A stretch of 48,490 bases of DNA from an uncultured Alphaproteobacteria bacterium. Its GTDB lineage: Bacteria > Pseudomonadota > Alphaproteobacteria > HIMB59. The stretch lies in assembly GCA_902528805.1 (NCBI GenBank), contig CABZUC010000003.1:1-48490 (forward strand). Direction: 5' to 3'. The stretch's first letter is position 1; every line of letters begins with the position of its first letter. The notes beneath the pieces were generated by a model. That model worked only from the letters and a program-made list of their open reading frames with translations, had not been told where the DNA came from and did not search any database. Position numbers and translations under genes: made by a program. This document shows, piece after piece, positions 17,716 to 26,994 of the stretch.

Positions 17716-18993
17716 ATGACACTTGAAGAACTTGAATCGTTTGTGATGATGCAAGCAAATGTCAGTACCGAAGCATTTTATTGGTGGTGTACTGCGTTAA
17801 TGATTGCTATTCACGTCGGCTTCTTGATGTATGAGGTTGGATCATCGCGTTTTAAAAATGCTGTATCCTCCGCTTGTAAAAATCTTTTAGCATTCGCATT
17901 CATGATACCAACTTTCTGGTTATTTGGTTGGTATATTTATCTTGCATTCCCAGGTGGTTTTTCACCAATAGACCTTGAGGGTTATGGAACACCATGGAAT
18001 GTATCAATGGGACCAATGTTAAGTGATCAAGCCACAGGTATATTCTGGGCAGCATTTACATTGTTTGCATGTACAACTGCATCTATTTTTTCAGGATCTG
18101 TTTTAGAAAGAATAAGAATTAGTTCTTTTGTTTTCTTAGCAGTAGTTCTTGGATCAGGAGCTTGGATACTCGGAGCTTCATGGGGCTGGCATGCTGATGG
18201 ATGGTTAGTAACACAATTTGGTTATCATGACGTCGGAGCTGCAGGTGTGGTTCACATGATAGCAGGTTGGTTTGCATTTGGTGTAGTACTAAACCTAGGA
18301 CCTAGAGTTGGAAAATATAATGCAGACGGCACAGCTAATGAAATTGAAGGTCATGACCTTCGTTTTTCATTTATAGGCTTATTAATGATTATTGTTGGTT
18401 TCTTTGGATTCCTCGGTGGTTGTTTGATATGGGGAGGTGCAGAGTTCGGTGGATGGATGAATATCTATGGTGCTCCAGCTACTCTTTCATCATTTGCTTT
18501 CAATACCCTTATGGGTCTTGGTGGAGGAATGATCGGTGCATTCTGGATGAGTAAAGGTAACCCGTTTTGGATGATGTCTGGAGGACTTGCAGGTATATTC
18601 TCGTGTGCTGCTGGTCTAGATGTCTGGTATCCAGGATTAGCTTTTGTATTAGGTTTTGTTGGTGGTGTAATTATTATTCCTGCGAATAATTTGTTACACA
18701 GTATCTTCAAGATTGATGATCCAGTTGGTGCTATTTCAGTTCACGGTGTAGCAGGTATTTGGGGTGTATTAGCAATGGGACTTTTTGCTTCTGGTTACCC
18801 TGCATCCGGGGATATTCCACCGACTAGCTTTGGAGGTCAATTGGTAGGAGCAATAGTTATGTTCTTACTTGGGTTTGTTCCAGGATATGGCCTCTCATTT
18901 ATTATGAAAGCTATGGGATGGCTTAGAGTACCAGATGCGGTACAAAAAGCCGGAATTGACAGTGCTGAGCTTGGTTTAAAAGCTTATCAATAA
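17716..18993 (+). CDS. amt: Ammonium/methylammonium transporter (Amt family)
   Basis: Multi-TM; twin-His positions apparent in DVGAAGVVHMIAG and DDPVGAISVHGVAGIWG; strong SD AAGGAGGT. Confidence 0.9.
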   Translation: MTLEELESFVMMQANVSTEAFYWWCTALMIAIHVGFLMYEVGSSRFKNAVSSACKNLLAFAFMIPTFWLFGWYIYLAFPGGFSPIDLEGYGTPWNVSMGPMLSDQATGIFWAAFTLFACTTASIFSGSVLERIRISSFVFLAVVLGSGAWILGASWGWHADGWLVTQFGYHDVGAAGVVHMIAGWFAFGVVLNLGPRVGKYNADGTANEIEGHDLRFSFIGLLMIIVGFFGFLGGCLIWGGAEFGGWMNIYGAPATLSSFAFNTLMGLGGGMIGAFWMSKGNPFWMMSGGLAGIFSCAAGLDVWYPGLAFVLGFVGGVIIIPANNLLHSIFKIDDPVGAISVHGVAGIWGVLAMGLFASGYPASGDIPPTSFGGQLVGAIVMFLLGFVPGYGLSFIMKAMGWLRVPDAVQKAGIDSAELGLKAYQ

Positions 18994-19013
18994 CGAATGA
19001 GGAAGGAGAAATC

Positions 19014-19187
19014 ATGAATTCATGGCCAGGACCTGAAAATAGTTGGGAAGGTGTTGACGCTTATTTCACATCAGCTGACAGTGAAGGTACTCTAATCTTT
19101 TGGACTCTTGTTGTTATTGCTTTGTGTATATTTGCTACATTTGCTGCAGCAAAACATGAGTCAGATACTGCAAAAAAAACTAAATAA
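19014..19187 (+). CDS. Small single-TM protein downstream of amt (57 aa; not in the ORF track)
   Basis: ATG with SD-like AAGGAG 8 nt upstream; MNSWPGPENSWEGVDAYFTSADSEGTLIFWTLVVIALCIFATFAAAKHESDTAKKTK; terminator-like hairpin follows. Confidence 0.7.
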   Translation: MNSWPGPENSWEGVDAYFTSADSEGTLIFWTLVVIALCIFATFAAAKHESDTAKKTK

Positions 19188-19195
19188 TGTTATAA

Positions 19196-19223
19196 TTAAG
19201 GCGGGGAAAAATCCCCGCCTTAA
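19196..19223 (+). terminator. Rho-independent-type terminator after amt unit
   Basis: TTAAGGCGGGG-AAAAAT-CCCCGCCTTAA, 11-bp perfect stem. Confidence 0.75.
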
Positions 19224-19226
19224 AAT

Positions 19227-19397
19227 ATGGATTACAATACCACAAACCTACTCTTCCAAAACATAGTCCAAACTGTACTAGATAATAAATTATTAGCTGC
19301 ATTAATATGGATTGCCTTTATGTATTTTATTTTAAGAAGAGTAGCAAAAAGTGATTATGATTTAATTTTAAAAAAAAAGTGGACAAGAGATAAATAA
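19227..19397 (+). CDS. Possible small membrane protein (56 aa; not in the ORF track)
   Basis: MDYNTTNLLFQNIVQTVLDNKLLAALIWIAFMYFILRRVAKSDYDLILKKKWTRDK; one hydrophobic segment; no clear SD. Confidence 0.4.
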   Translation: MDYNTTNLLFQNIVQTVLDNKLLAALIWIAFMYFILRRVAKSDYDLILKKKWTRDK

Positions 19398-19403
19398 ACT
19401 TCT

Positions 19404-20144
19404 TTGAAATTACTAATTATCAGTGGTATGGATAAAAACCATGATGATCAGCATGTAAAAGCAAATTGTCCTTTCCAACACACTTTTTTTGAGAAGATTA
19501 TAAAAGACCACAACTCAAAATATATAACTAAAGTTCTTAAGTCATATTTAATTGACATAAATGAATATGATTTTTCTCATTATGATGCTTTTTTATGGAC
19601 TGGAGGCTTAGGTAATATTTATGAAAACAATTCACATAACAAAAAACAATTAGAAATATTTACTAAAATAGTTGAACTTGGGAAACCAATTTGGGGCAGC
19701 TGTTGGGGATTACAAGTTTTTGTAACCGTTCTTGGAGGTAAAATTACTAAATCATCAATACCTGAATTTGGGTTTGCAAATAATATAAAAATAAAAAATG
19801 ATCATTACATTTATAGAAACAAAAAAGATCTATTTACTGCACCAGGACATCATTATGATAGCGTTGAAAATATTCCAAATGATTTTAAAGTCATATCTGA
19901 AAATGATTTTTCTATCCAGTCTATTGTTCATAAAAAATATAATATAATCTGTACTCAATATCACCCTGAGCTTCCTTACAATTTTATAGGTAATTTAATG
20001 ACATATTGGAAAACAAATTATCTTGATAAAATGACTGGTGAGAAATTTAGCAAACTTATTCATAACTTGGAACAATTAGAGAGTAGTGATCTTTATGATC
20101 GTAAACTCGAGTTAGTAAATTGGCTGAACGGTTTAGAAAATTAA
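19404..20144 (+). CDS. Class I glutamine amidotransferase-like protein (COG0518-type)
   Basis: Nucleophile motif GSCWGLQVF, C-terminal CTQYHPELP His-Glu motif; TTG start. Confidence 0.78.
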   Translation: MKLLIISGMDKNHDDQHVKANCPFQHTFFEKIIKDHNSKYITKVLKSYLIDINEYDFSHYDAFLWTGGLGNIYENNSHNKKQLEIFTKIVELGKPIWGSCWGLQVFVTVLGGKITKSSIPEFGFANNIKIKNDHYIYRNKKDLFTAPGHHYDSVENIPNDFKVISENDFSIQSIVHKKYNIICTQYHPELPYNFIGNLMTYWKTNYLDKMTGEKFSKLIHNLEQLESSDLYDRKLELVNWLNGLEN

Positions 20145-20390
20145 TTATTTTTTTGTAACAATTGTCACTACTCCTGCGAAAATAACAGCTAATAATCCAC
20201 AAAATATTGCTGCAAAAAAAATAGTAGAGACAATATAAATAAAAACCGTGATGCTTGTTATTTTACTAAAAAAAAGAGGATTTTGTAAAAACTGATCAAT
20301 TACCAACATAAAAGTCAGTACTAAAAACCCAGTTATGAAACCTTTTTTATAAAATTTCATCCAAGATCTTTTAAAAAATTCTATATTCAT
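20145..20390 (-). CDS. Small two-TM membrane protein, unknown function
   Basis: 81-aa ORF with two long hydrophobic stretches filling the gap between flanking genes. Confidence 0.5.
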   Translation of the reverse strand: MNIEFFKRSWMKFYKKGFITGFLVLTFMLVIDQFLQNPLFFSKITSITVFIYIVSTIFFAAIFCGLLAVIFAGVVTIVTKK

Positions 20391-20461
20391 AAATACAAGT
20401 AGAAATTTTATATTATGGTCTTATAATTTCAATTTGTTAAATCGGAAAGCGAGAAATTCTT

Positions 20462-21859
20462 TTGAGTGATTATTTTGAAAATTTTAAAGACGCCTTACCT
20501 GATATAAAAAAAGTAAAACAATTAAAAAAACAATTAGAAAAGAAAGGCGTAAAGTATATTTACTCAAATTGGATAGACTTTCTAGGAAGTCCAAAAACTA
20601 AACCTATGCCTTTATCTGATTTTGAAGATCTTTGTATGGGTAAAGGTCCTCAGTTTGCTGTTCATTCTGTTTCCTTTGTTCCAGAATTAACACCTGCAGA
20701 TAATGATCAAATCCCATTACCTGATTTAGATAGTCTTCTCATATGTCCATGGGATAAAACATGTGCATGGGTTTTTGCAGATTTATATTGGAATGATAAG
20801 CCTTACGATGTATGTCCAAGAATGACATTAAAAAAACAGATAATGGAAAGTGCTAAATCTGACCTTAAATTTTTTGTTGGTATTGAGCCAGAATTTTTTC
20901 TTATGAAGTGGGAGGGTGATAAACCTGTAAAGGCAATCGATAGAGATCCTATAGATTTAAGAAGGCAAGCTTTCGGATATGACTCTGAATATTCAATTGA
21001 TGGTATGCATTTTTTAAAAGAAATCATTGATATTTTAAATAACGATTTGAAATGGGATCTTCATGACGTCGTTGCGGAAGGTGCATATGGTCAATATGAA
21101 TTAGATTTTGGTTATACGGATATATTAGGAATGGCTGATAGGTTTGTATTTTTAAGAGTTCTACTCAAAGAAATAGCAAAAAAATATGGATATTTTGTAT
21201 CTTTTATGCCCAAGACAACAATCAGTGATTGGAGAGCAGGGGCTCATATTAATCATAGTGTTGCTTCTATAAAAAAGAAAAATAATAATATTTATAAGGA
21301 TGGAAATAAGTTTTCAAGTAAAGCTTATAACGCTGTAGCTGGAATACTTAAACATGGAGCAGCAATTACTGCATTAGCATGTCCTACTGTTAATTCATAT
21401 AACGGATTTGTTCCAACAGTTGAGGGGCTAGATGGTGGCCGACACACATGGGCTCCAACACATATGACATACGGAAGTAATAATAGATCAGCTATGATAA
21501 GATTACCCCAAAATAGATATTGTATAGAAAATAGGGCCTCTGATTTAACTCAAAACCCATATTTAACATTTTCATTATTGGCGGCAGCTGTTACAGAAGG
21601 AATTGATAAGAATATGAAGCCACCAAAACCAACTAATAAAAGTCTGTATGATTTGACTGAAAAAGAAAAAAAAGAAGTTATCTCATTACCAAGAAATTTA
21701 TTAGAAGCAGTAGATGCTTTTGCAGAGGATAAATTAACCAAAAAAGTTTTTTCTGAAGCAATGATAAATAATTTTATTGGATATAAATATGATGAGTGGT
21801 CCCGATATCATACAACCACTACTGATTGGGAAATTAAAGAATATCTAAAGTTATTTTAA
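20462..21859 (+). CDS. Glutamine synthetase-family protein (third non-canonical homologue)
   Basis: GIEPEFFLMKW, AEGAYGQYELDFGYTD, SFMPKTTISDWRAGAHINHSV, NNRSAMIRLPQNRYCIENRASDLTQNPYL; TTG start. Confidence 0.83.
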   Translation: MSDYFENFKDALPDIKKVKQLKKQLEKKGVKYIYSNWIDFLGSPKTKPMPLSDFEDLCMGKGPQFAVHSVSFVPELTPADNDQIPLPDLDSLLICPWDKTCAWVFADLYWNDKPYDVCPRMTLKKQIMESAKSDLKFFVGIEPEFFLMKWEGDKPVKAIDRDPIDLRRQAFGYDSEYSIDGMHFLKEIIDILNNDLKWDLHDVVAEGAYGQYELDFGYTDILGMADRFVFLRVLLKEIAKKYGYFVSFMPKTTISDWRAGAHINHSVASIKKKNNNIYKDGNKFSSKAYNAVAGILKHGAAITALACPTVNSYNGFVPTVEGLDGGRHTWAPTHMTYGSNNRSAMIRLPQNRYCIENRASDLTQNPYLTFSLLAAAVTEGIDKNMKPPKPTNKSLYDLTEKEKKEVISLPRNLLEAVDAFAEDKLTKKVFSEAMINNFIGYKYDEWSRYHTTTTDWEIKEYLKLF

Positions 21860-22876
21860 TTGATCAATAGAGAAGAACTTCATAAATATCAATTAGATAA
21901 TTTCAAATTAAAATCTGGTGAAGTTGTGAATTTACAACTGAGTTACCTTGCTTTTGGTAATCTTAATTCTGATAAATCAAATGTAATTTTATTTCCCACT
22001 AGATATGCAGGAACACACCTCGAACAAGGATATCTAATTAGTAATAACTTTCCTATCAACCCTGATAAATATTTTATCATTATTCCAAATATGTTTTGTA
22101 ATGGCGTATCTTCATCACCAAGTAACGCAGAAAAGCCATATAATGGTCCAAATTTTCCTTTAATTACAATATATGACAATGTACAAGCCCAAAGTTTACT
22201 TTTAAAAGAAATATTCAACATAGGAAAAATTAAATTAGTTATTGGTTGGTCAATGGGCGGACAACAAGCATTTCAGTGGGCATCATATTTTCCAGACATG
22301 GTAGATAATATGATTTCTATGTGTGGTCATGCTAAAACCACCGAACATACATATGTGTTTTTAGAGGGTGTATATGCTGCTCTGACTTCAGATCCAAACT
22401 GGAACTCTGGAAATTACGAAAAACAACCGCAAAATGGAAAAACAACAATGGCCAGAGTATGGGCTGGATGGGCGCATGGGCAAGACTGGTTTAGGGAAAA
22501 AAAATATATCGATGATGGCTATAAAAATGCAAAAGAAGTTTTAGATAAACTTTGGAATAGAATTTATTATCGAAAAGATGCAAACGATTTATTAGCGATG
22601 ATAAGAACTTGGCAAGAGCACGACATTAGCAAAAATAATAAATTTAATAATCAATTTGATAAAGCTCTAAACTCTATTACTGCGCGATGCATTTTAATGC
22701 CAGGTAAAAATGATTTATACTTCCCTCCAGAGGATAATGAAATTGAATTAAAAAATATTAAAAATGGTGAATTACGTATCATTCCTTCAAGCTACGGTCA
22801 CTATGCTGGGGCAGGTAAGTCCAAAGATGATTTAAATTTTATTAATGATGCTATAAAGGATATATTGGTTACTTAA
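21860..22876 (+). CDS. Alpha/beta hydrolase, homoserine O-acetyltransferase (MetX)-like
   Basis: Nucleophile elbow GWSMGGQQAFQWA, GKNDLYFPP acid and GHYAGAG His regions; start abuts the preceding GS-like gene. Confidence 0.75.
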   Translation: MINREELHKYQLDNFKLKSGEVVNLQLSYLAFGNLNSDKSNVILFPTRYAGTHLEQGYLISNNFPINPDKYFIIIPNMFCNGVSSSPSNAEKPYNGPNFPLITIYDNVQAQSLLLKEIFNIGKIKLVIGWSMGGQQAFQWASYFPDMVDNMISMCGHAKTTEHTYVFLEGVYAALTSDPNWNSGNYEKQPQNGKTTMARVWAGWAHGQDWFREKKYIDDGYKNAKEVLDKLWNRIYYRKDANDLLAMIRTWQEHDISKNNKFNNQFDKALNSITARCILMPGKNDLYFPPEDNEIELKNIKNGELRIIPSSYGHYAGAGKSKDDLNFINDAIKDILVT

Positions 22877-24071
22877 CAATAATTTTAAAATATTTTTTTT
22901 TGCCAATCTTGAGTATTTTTTCATTATAAGACTTATCAATCGTAAGATTGATATCGTTAATTTGATCGTCATCAATTTTTATACCACCACCCTCAATTAG
23001 CCTTTTTGCTTCAGATTTTGAAGAGACCATACTATTGGATGTTAGTGTATTTATGAGTTTTGAGTCTATTTTAAAGTTAATTTCATCAATATTATCGAAA
23101 GAATTATTTTCAAAAATTGATCTTGCTTTTTCTTCAGCCTCTTGTGCTGAGCTCTCTGAATGGCAATCTGTTGTCACTAAATACGCTAATTTTTTTTTTG
23201 CATTATTGATATCTTCTTTAATTAACATTTTTATTTCTTCTTTATCTAAATCACTAAAAATAAGTAATAGTTTTTCAACATCATTATCATCCACATTTCT
23301 CCAATACTGATAGAAATCGTAAGAACTGTATTTATTTTGATCTATCCAGACAGCTCCTTGCTCGGTCTTACCCATCTTCTTACCAGTTGAGGTAGTTAAA
23401 AGAGGTGTAGTAAGACCAAAAGCGTCCTTTTTATTTATCTTTGATATTATTTCCATACCCAAAACGATATTGCCCCATTGATCCGAGCCACCAATTTGTA
23501 ACTCACAATTTTCATTTTTATTTAAGTGAAGAAAATCATAACTTTGAAGTATCATGTAATTAAACTCTAAAAATGATAATGATTGCTCTCTTTTAAGTCT
23601 TTCTTTAACACTTTCAAATGTAAGCATTCGATTGATTGAAACTTGACTTCCCAAATCTCTCAATAACTCTATATAATTTAATTTATCAAGCCATTGATCA
23701 TTATTTATAAATCTAATATTTTCTTTAAAATCTCTAAAATAATGTTCAAATATTCTTTTAAAATTTTCAATATTTTTTTGAATTGTTTCGATTGTTAAAA
23801 TTTGTCTTGATGTATCTTTTCCAGAGGGATCACCAATTTTTGTCGTACCCCCACCTAATAGTACTATTGCCTGATGGCCATGTTTGATTAATGTCTTAAT
23901 TGCTCTCAATTGAACAAGACTACCGGCATGCAAGGCATCAGCAGTAGCATCAAATCCAATATAAAAAATAATTTTCTTCTTATTGAGTAAATTATTGAGT
24001 TCTATTTCATTAGTGCATTGATTGAATAGATTTCTATCTTTAAATAACTGTATATAATCAATCATATACAA
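22869..24071 (-). CDS. tyrS: Tyrosyl-tRNA synthetase
   Basis: FDATADALHAGSLVQLRA, GGSDQWGNIVLGMEI, KMGKTEQGAVWID; C-terminal S4-like region. Confidence 0.95.
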   Translation of the reverse strand: MYMIDYIQLFKDRNLFNQCTNEIELNNLLNKKKIIFYIGFDATADALHAGSLVQLRAIKTLIKHGHQAIVLLGGGTTKIGDPSGKDTSRQILTIETIQKNIENFKRIFEHYFRDFKENIRFINNDQWLDKLNYIELLRDLGSQVSINRMLTFESVKERLKREQSLSFLEFNYMILQSYDFLHLNKNENCELQIGGSDQWGNIVLGMEIISKINKKDAFGLTTPLLTTSTGKKMGKTEQGAVWIDQNKYSSYDFYQYWRNVDDNDVEKLLLIFSDLDKEEIKMLIKEDINNAKKKLAYLVTTDCHSESSAQEAEEKARSIFENNSFDNIDEINFKIDSKLINTLTSNSMVSSKSEAKRLIEGGGIKIDDDQINDINLTIDKSYNEKILKIGKKKYFKIIVK

Positions 24072-24098
24072 TAATTAACATAATTTTATAGATATCAA

Positions 24099-25148
24099 AT
24101 GGAATATATCGCTCTTGGTTGCATGTCTGGCACCTCTTTAGATGGCATTGATTGCAGCCTCATAAAATCTGATGGAGTTTCATATGTTAATGAAATATCA
24201 AATGAATACATTCCATATAGTGATGAGCTGCAATTAAAATTACATGATGTAATTTTGAAAGGATATTTAGCCGATATCAAAGTTATTAGTCAACTAAATC
24301 AAGAATATAAGGATTCTTTAAACAATTTTATTAAAAAAAATAATTTGGAAATAGACTTAATTGCAATGCATGGACAAACTGTTTATCACGATCAAAAAAC
24401 AAAAATTTCAATACAACTATTTGATAAAAGTATTAGATTTAATACGCACTCTCCTATCATATGTAACTTTAGAAAAAATGATTTATTAAATGGTGGTAAT
24501 GGGGCACCAATAATGCCAGAGTTCCACAGAGTTTTAGCTAATCAACTAGGTTTAAAAAAAGTTATTTTTGTCAATATTGGAGGTGTCACTAATATAACTG
24601 TCATTGATAACCAAAAAATTACTGCTGGTGATAGCTCTTTTGGTAATGCAATTGTAAATGATTTAATTTATGAAAAAACTAAAGAAAGATTTGATGTCGA
24701 TGGTTCATTATCTAATAATGGTCAAAAAATTGATGATTTATTTAAATGTATAACAAGCGACAAGTATTTTTTAGAAAACCTTCCAAAGTCTTTAGATAGA
24801 AATTCTTTTCATAAATATTTAGATAATTTTATTAAAGAAAGAAAATTAAATAATGCAATTTATACATTACTAGAAGTTATACCATTTGCCATCAATTCAC
24901 TGATCTCCTCGCACTCAGACTTCAAAATTATTTTAATGGGCGGTGGAAGAAAAAACCTTACACTTCAAAAAATATTTAAAAAATATTTTAACGATGTATC
25001 TTTAATTGATATTTACAATATGAATGGTGATTTTATTGAGTCTCAAGGAATGGCTTATTTAGGAATAAGGTATTTATTAAAAAAACATTCAACATATAAC
25101 ACAACTACAAAAGTACTGAAAAATATATATTTAGGAGAACGTTGTTAG
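24099..25148 (+). CDS. anmK: Anhydro-N-acetylmuramic acid kinase
   Basis: GCMSGTSLDGIDCSLI, AMHGQTVYHD, VNIGGVTNIT. Confidence 0.93.
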   Translation: MEYIALGCMSGTSLDGIDCSLIKSDGVSYVNEISNEYIPYSDELQLKLHDVILKGYLADIKVISQLNQEYKDSLNNFIKKNNLEIDLIAMHGQTVYHDQKTKISIQLFDKSIRFNTHSPIICNFRKNDLLNGGNGAPIMPEFHRVLANQLGLKKVIFVNIGGVTNITVIDNQKITAGDSSFGNAIVNDLIYEKTKERFDVDGSLSNNGQKIDDLFKCITSDKYFLENLPKSLDRNSFHKYLDNFIKERKLNNAIYTLLEVIPFAINSLISSHSDFKIILMGGGRKNLTLQKIFKKYFNDVSLIDIYNMNGDFIESQGMAYLGIRYLLKKHSTYNTTTKVLKNIYLGERC

Positions 25149-25801
25149 CTTTTATGCTTTTGAATATACTTGTTTAATGTCCCCATAAGAGGTTCTAACT
25201 TACCCTCAAAAAGATGATTAGATTTAGAGATGGTTTCCATAGAAACTTCTGCATTTTTCTGCTTCTTAAAAGTTTCAAAAAATTCTTTAAGGTTATCTCT
25301 TTTAACAATTTCGTCTTGTTCAGCACGCACTATTAATGTTTTAATAGGACAGGGAGATAGAAAGTTAAAATCATACATGTTTACTGGGGGTGCTATTAAA
25401 ATTAATCCATCAACCTCTGGTCTTCTCATTAGTGTTTGAAATCCAATCCATGCTCCAAAAGAGAAACCTACGATCCAACAAGATCTAAAATCTTCATTCT
25501 TTTTTTGTAACCAATCTAGTGAAACACTAGCATCATTCAACTCACCTTCTCCTTCAGTAAAAGCACCATCACTTTTACCAACACCTCTAAAGTTAATTCT
25601 AAGAGTTGAAAAACCAGCATCTTTCATTACTTTAAATGCAGCATAATTAACCTTTGTATCCATCGTTCCACCATGTTTTGGGTTTGGATGTAAAATTATA
25701 GCGATATTAGGTTTTTCTTGCTCACTAGGTGAGTATTTGGCTTGAAGTTTACCTTCACCACCTTGTATAAATACTTCTGGCATAATTAAAGAAGAGATCA
25801 T
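25145..25801 (-). CDS. Alpha/beta hydrolase (COG2945-like); start may be the internal Met near 25783
   Basis: HPNPKHGGTMDTKV, RINFRGVGKSDG, VGFSFGAWIGFQ. Confidence 0.8.
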   Translation of the reverse strand: MISSLIMPEVFIQGGEGKLQAKYSPSEQEKPNIAIILHPNPKHGGTMDTKVNYAAFKVMKDAGFSTLRINFRGVGKSDGAFTEGEGELNDASVSLDWLQKKNEDFRSCWIVGFSFGAWIGFQTLMRRPEVDGLILIAPPVNMYDFNFLSPCPIKTLIVRAEQDEIVKRDNLKEFFETFKKQKNAEVSMETISKSNHLFEGKLEPLMGTLNKYIQKHKS

Positions 25802-25833
25802 AGATTACTTTTGATAAAAAAAGCAAGTTATAA

Positions 25834-26934
25834 ATGAATTCATTAGGTTTTAATAAAGATCCAGCTAGTACAACTGTAGTAGTCGCTATGTCTGGTGGAG
25901 TTGACAGTTCTGTTACGGCTGGACTATTAAAAAAAGAGGGATACAACGTTGTAGGTATCACTTTGCAACTTTATAGCTCTAACAACTCAGCCAAAAAGGG
26001 TTCTTGTTGCTCTGGCCTTGATATTTACGACGCGAGAAGAGTCGCTCAAAAATTAGATATACCACATTACGTTTTCAATTATGAAAAAACATTTAAATCA
26101 GATGTTATAGATTATTTTATTAAATCTTATGAAAATGGTGAGACTCCTATTCCATGTGTAAAATGTAATGAAACTGTTAAATTCAGAGACTTAATGAACT
26201 TTGCTAAAAAATTAGATGCTGACTGTATGGCTACAGGTCATTACATAAGAAGAAAAGGTGAAATCAAAGATGCTCATATGTATAGAGCTGAAGATAAATC
26301 AAAAGATCAAAGTTATTTTTTATTTGCCACAACTCAAAATCAATTAGACTATTTGCGATTTCCATTAGGTGAAATATCTAAAGCAGAAACTAGAAAAATA
26401 GCTGAGGATCTAGGTCTGATTGTTTACGATAAGAAAGATAGCCAAGATATATGTTTTATTCCAGATGGAGATTATAAAAAATTTATTAAATCAAATAAAA
26501 AAAAGGGAGAAATAATTGATCTCTTTGGAAATGTATTATCCTCTCATGATGGTATTCAAAATTTTACAATTGGACAAAGAAGAGGTTTGGGAATAGCTCA
26601 TGATGATCCTCTTTATGTGATTGATATTATTAAAGATAAAAATCAAATCATTGTTGGAGATAAAAAAGACCTTTTAGGAAGTTCTCTTTTACTGGGTGAT
26701 TTAAATTTTATTATGCCAGAATATGACTTATCAAAAAATATTGTTGAAATTCCCTGTAGTGCCAAAATTAGATCTTTATCCGAGCCCAAAAAAGGAAAAC
26801 TTATCAAACAATCTTCATTTTATTCTTTTGAATTTGATGAACCTGCAGAGGCTATAACTAGAGGCCAAGCTTGTGTATTATACGATAATGATAGGGTTTT
26901 AGGTGGTGGGATAATTAAGCAGAAACTGAACTAA
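25834..26934 (+). CDS. mnmA: tRNA-specific 2-thiouridylase MnmA
   Basis: VVVAMSGGVDSSVTAGLLKKEGYNVVGI, PCVKCN, ATGHY, SQDICFI, GQRRGLGI. Confidence 0.95.
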   Translation: MNSLGFNKDPASTTVVVAMSGGVDSSVTAGLLKKEGYNVVGITLQLYSSNNSAKKGSCCSGLDIYDARRVAQKLDIPHYVFNYEKTFKSDVIDYFIKSYENGETPIPCVKCNETVKFRDLMNFAKKLDADCMATGHYIRRKGEIKDAHMYRAEDKSKDQSYFLFATTQNQLDYLRFPLGEISKAETRKIAEDLGLIVYDKKDSQDICFIPDGDYKKFIKSNKKKGEIIDLFGNVLSSHDGIQNFTIGQRRGLGIAHDDPLYVIDIIKDKNQIIVGDKKDLLGSSLLLGDLNFIMPEYDLSKNIVEIPCSAKIRSLSEPKKGKLIKQSSFYSFEFDEPAEAITRGQACVLYDNDRVLGGGIIKQKLN

Positions 26935-26994
26935 ATAAAGAGTTTACTCGTATTTTCTTGTAAAAATTCTTATTTATCATATATATCGAAATCT

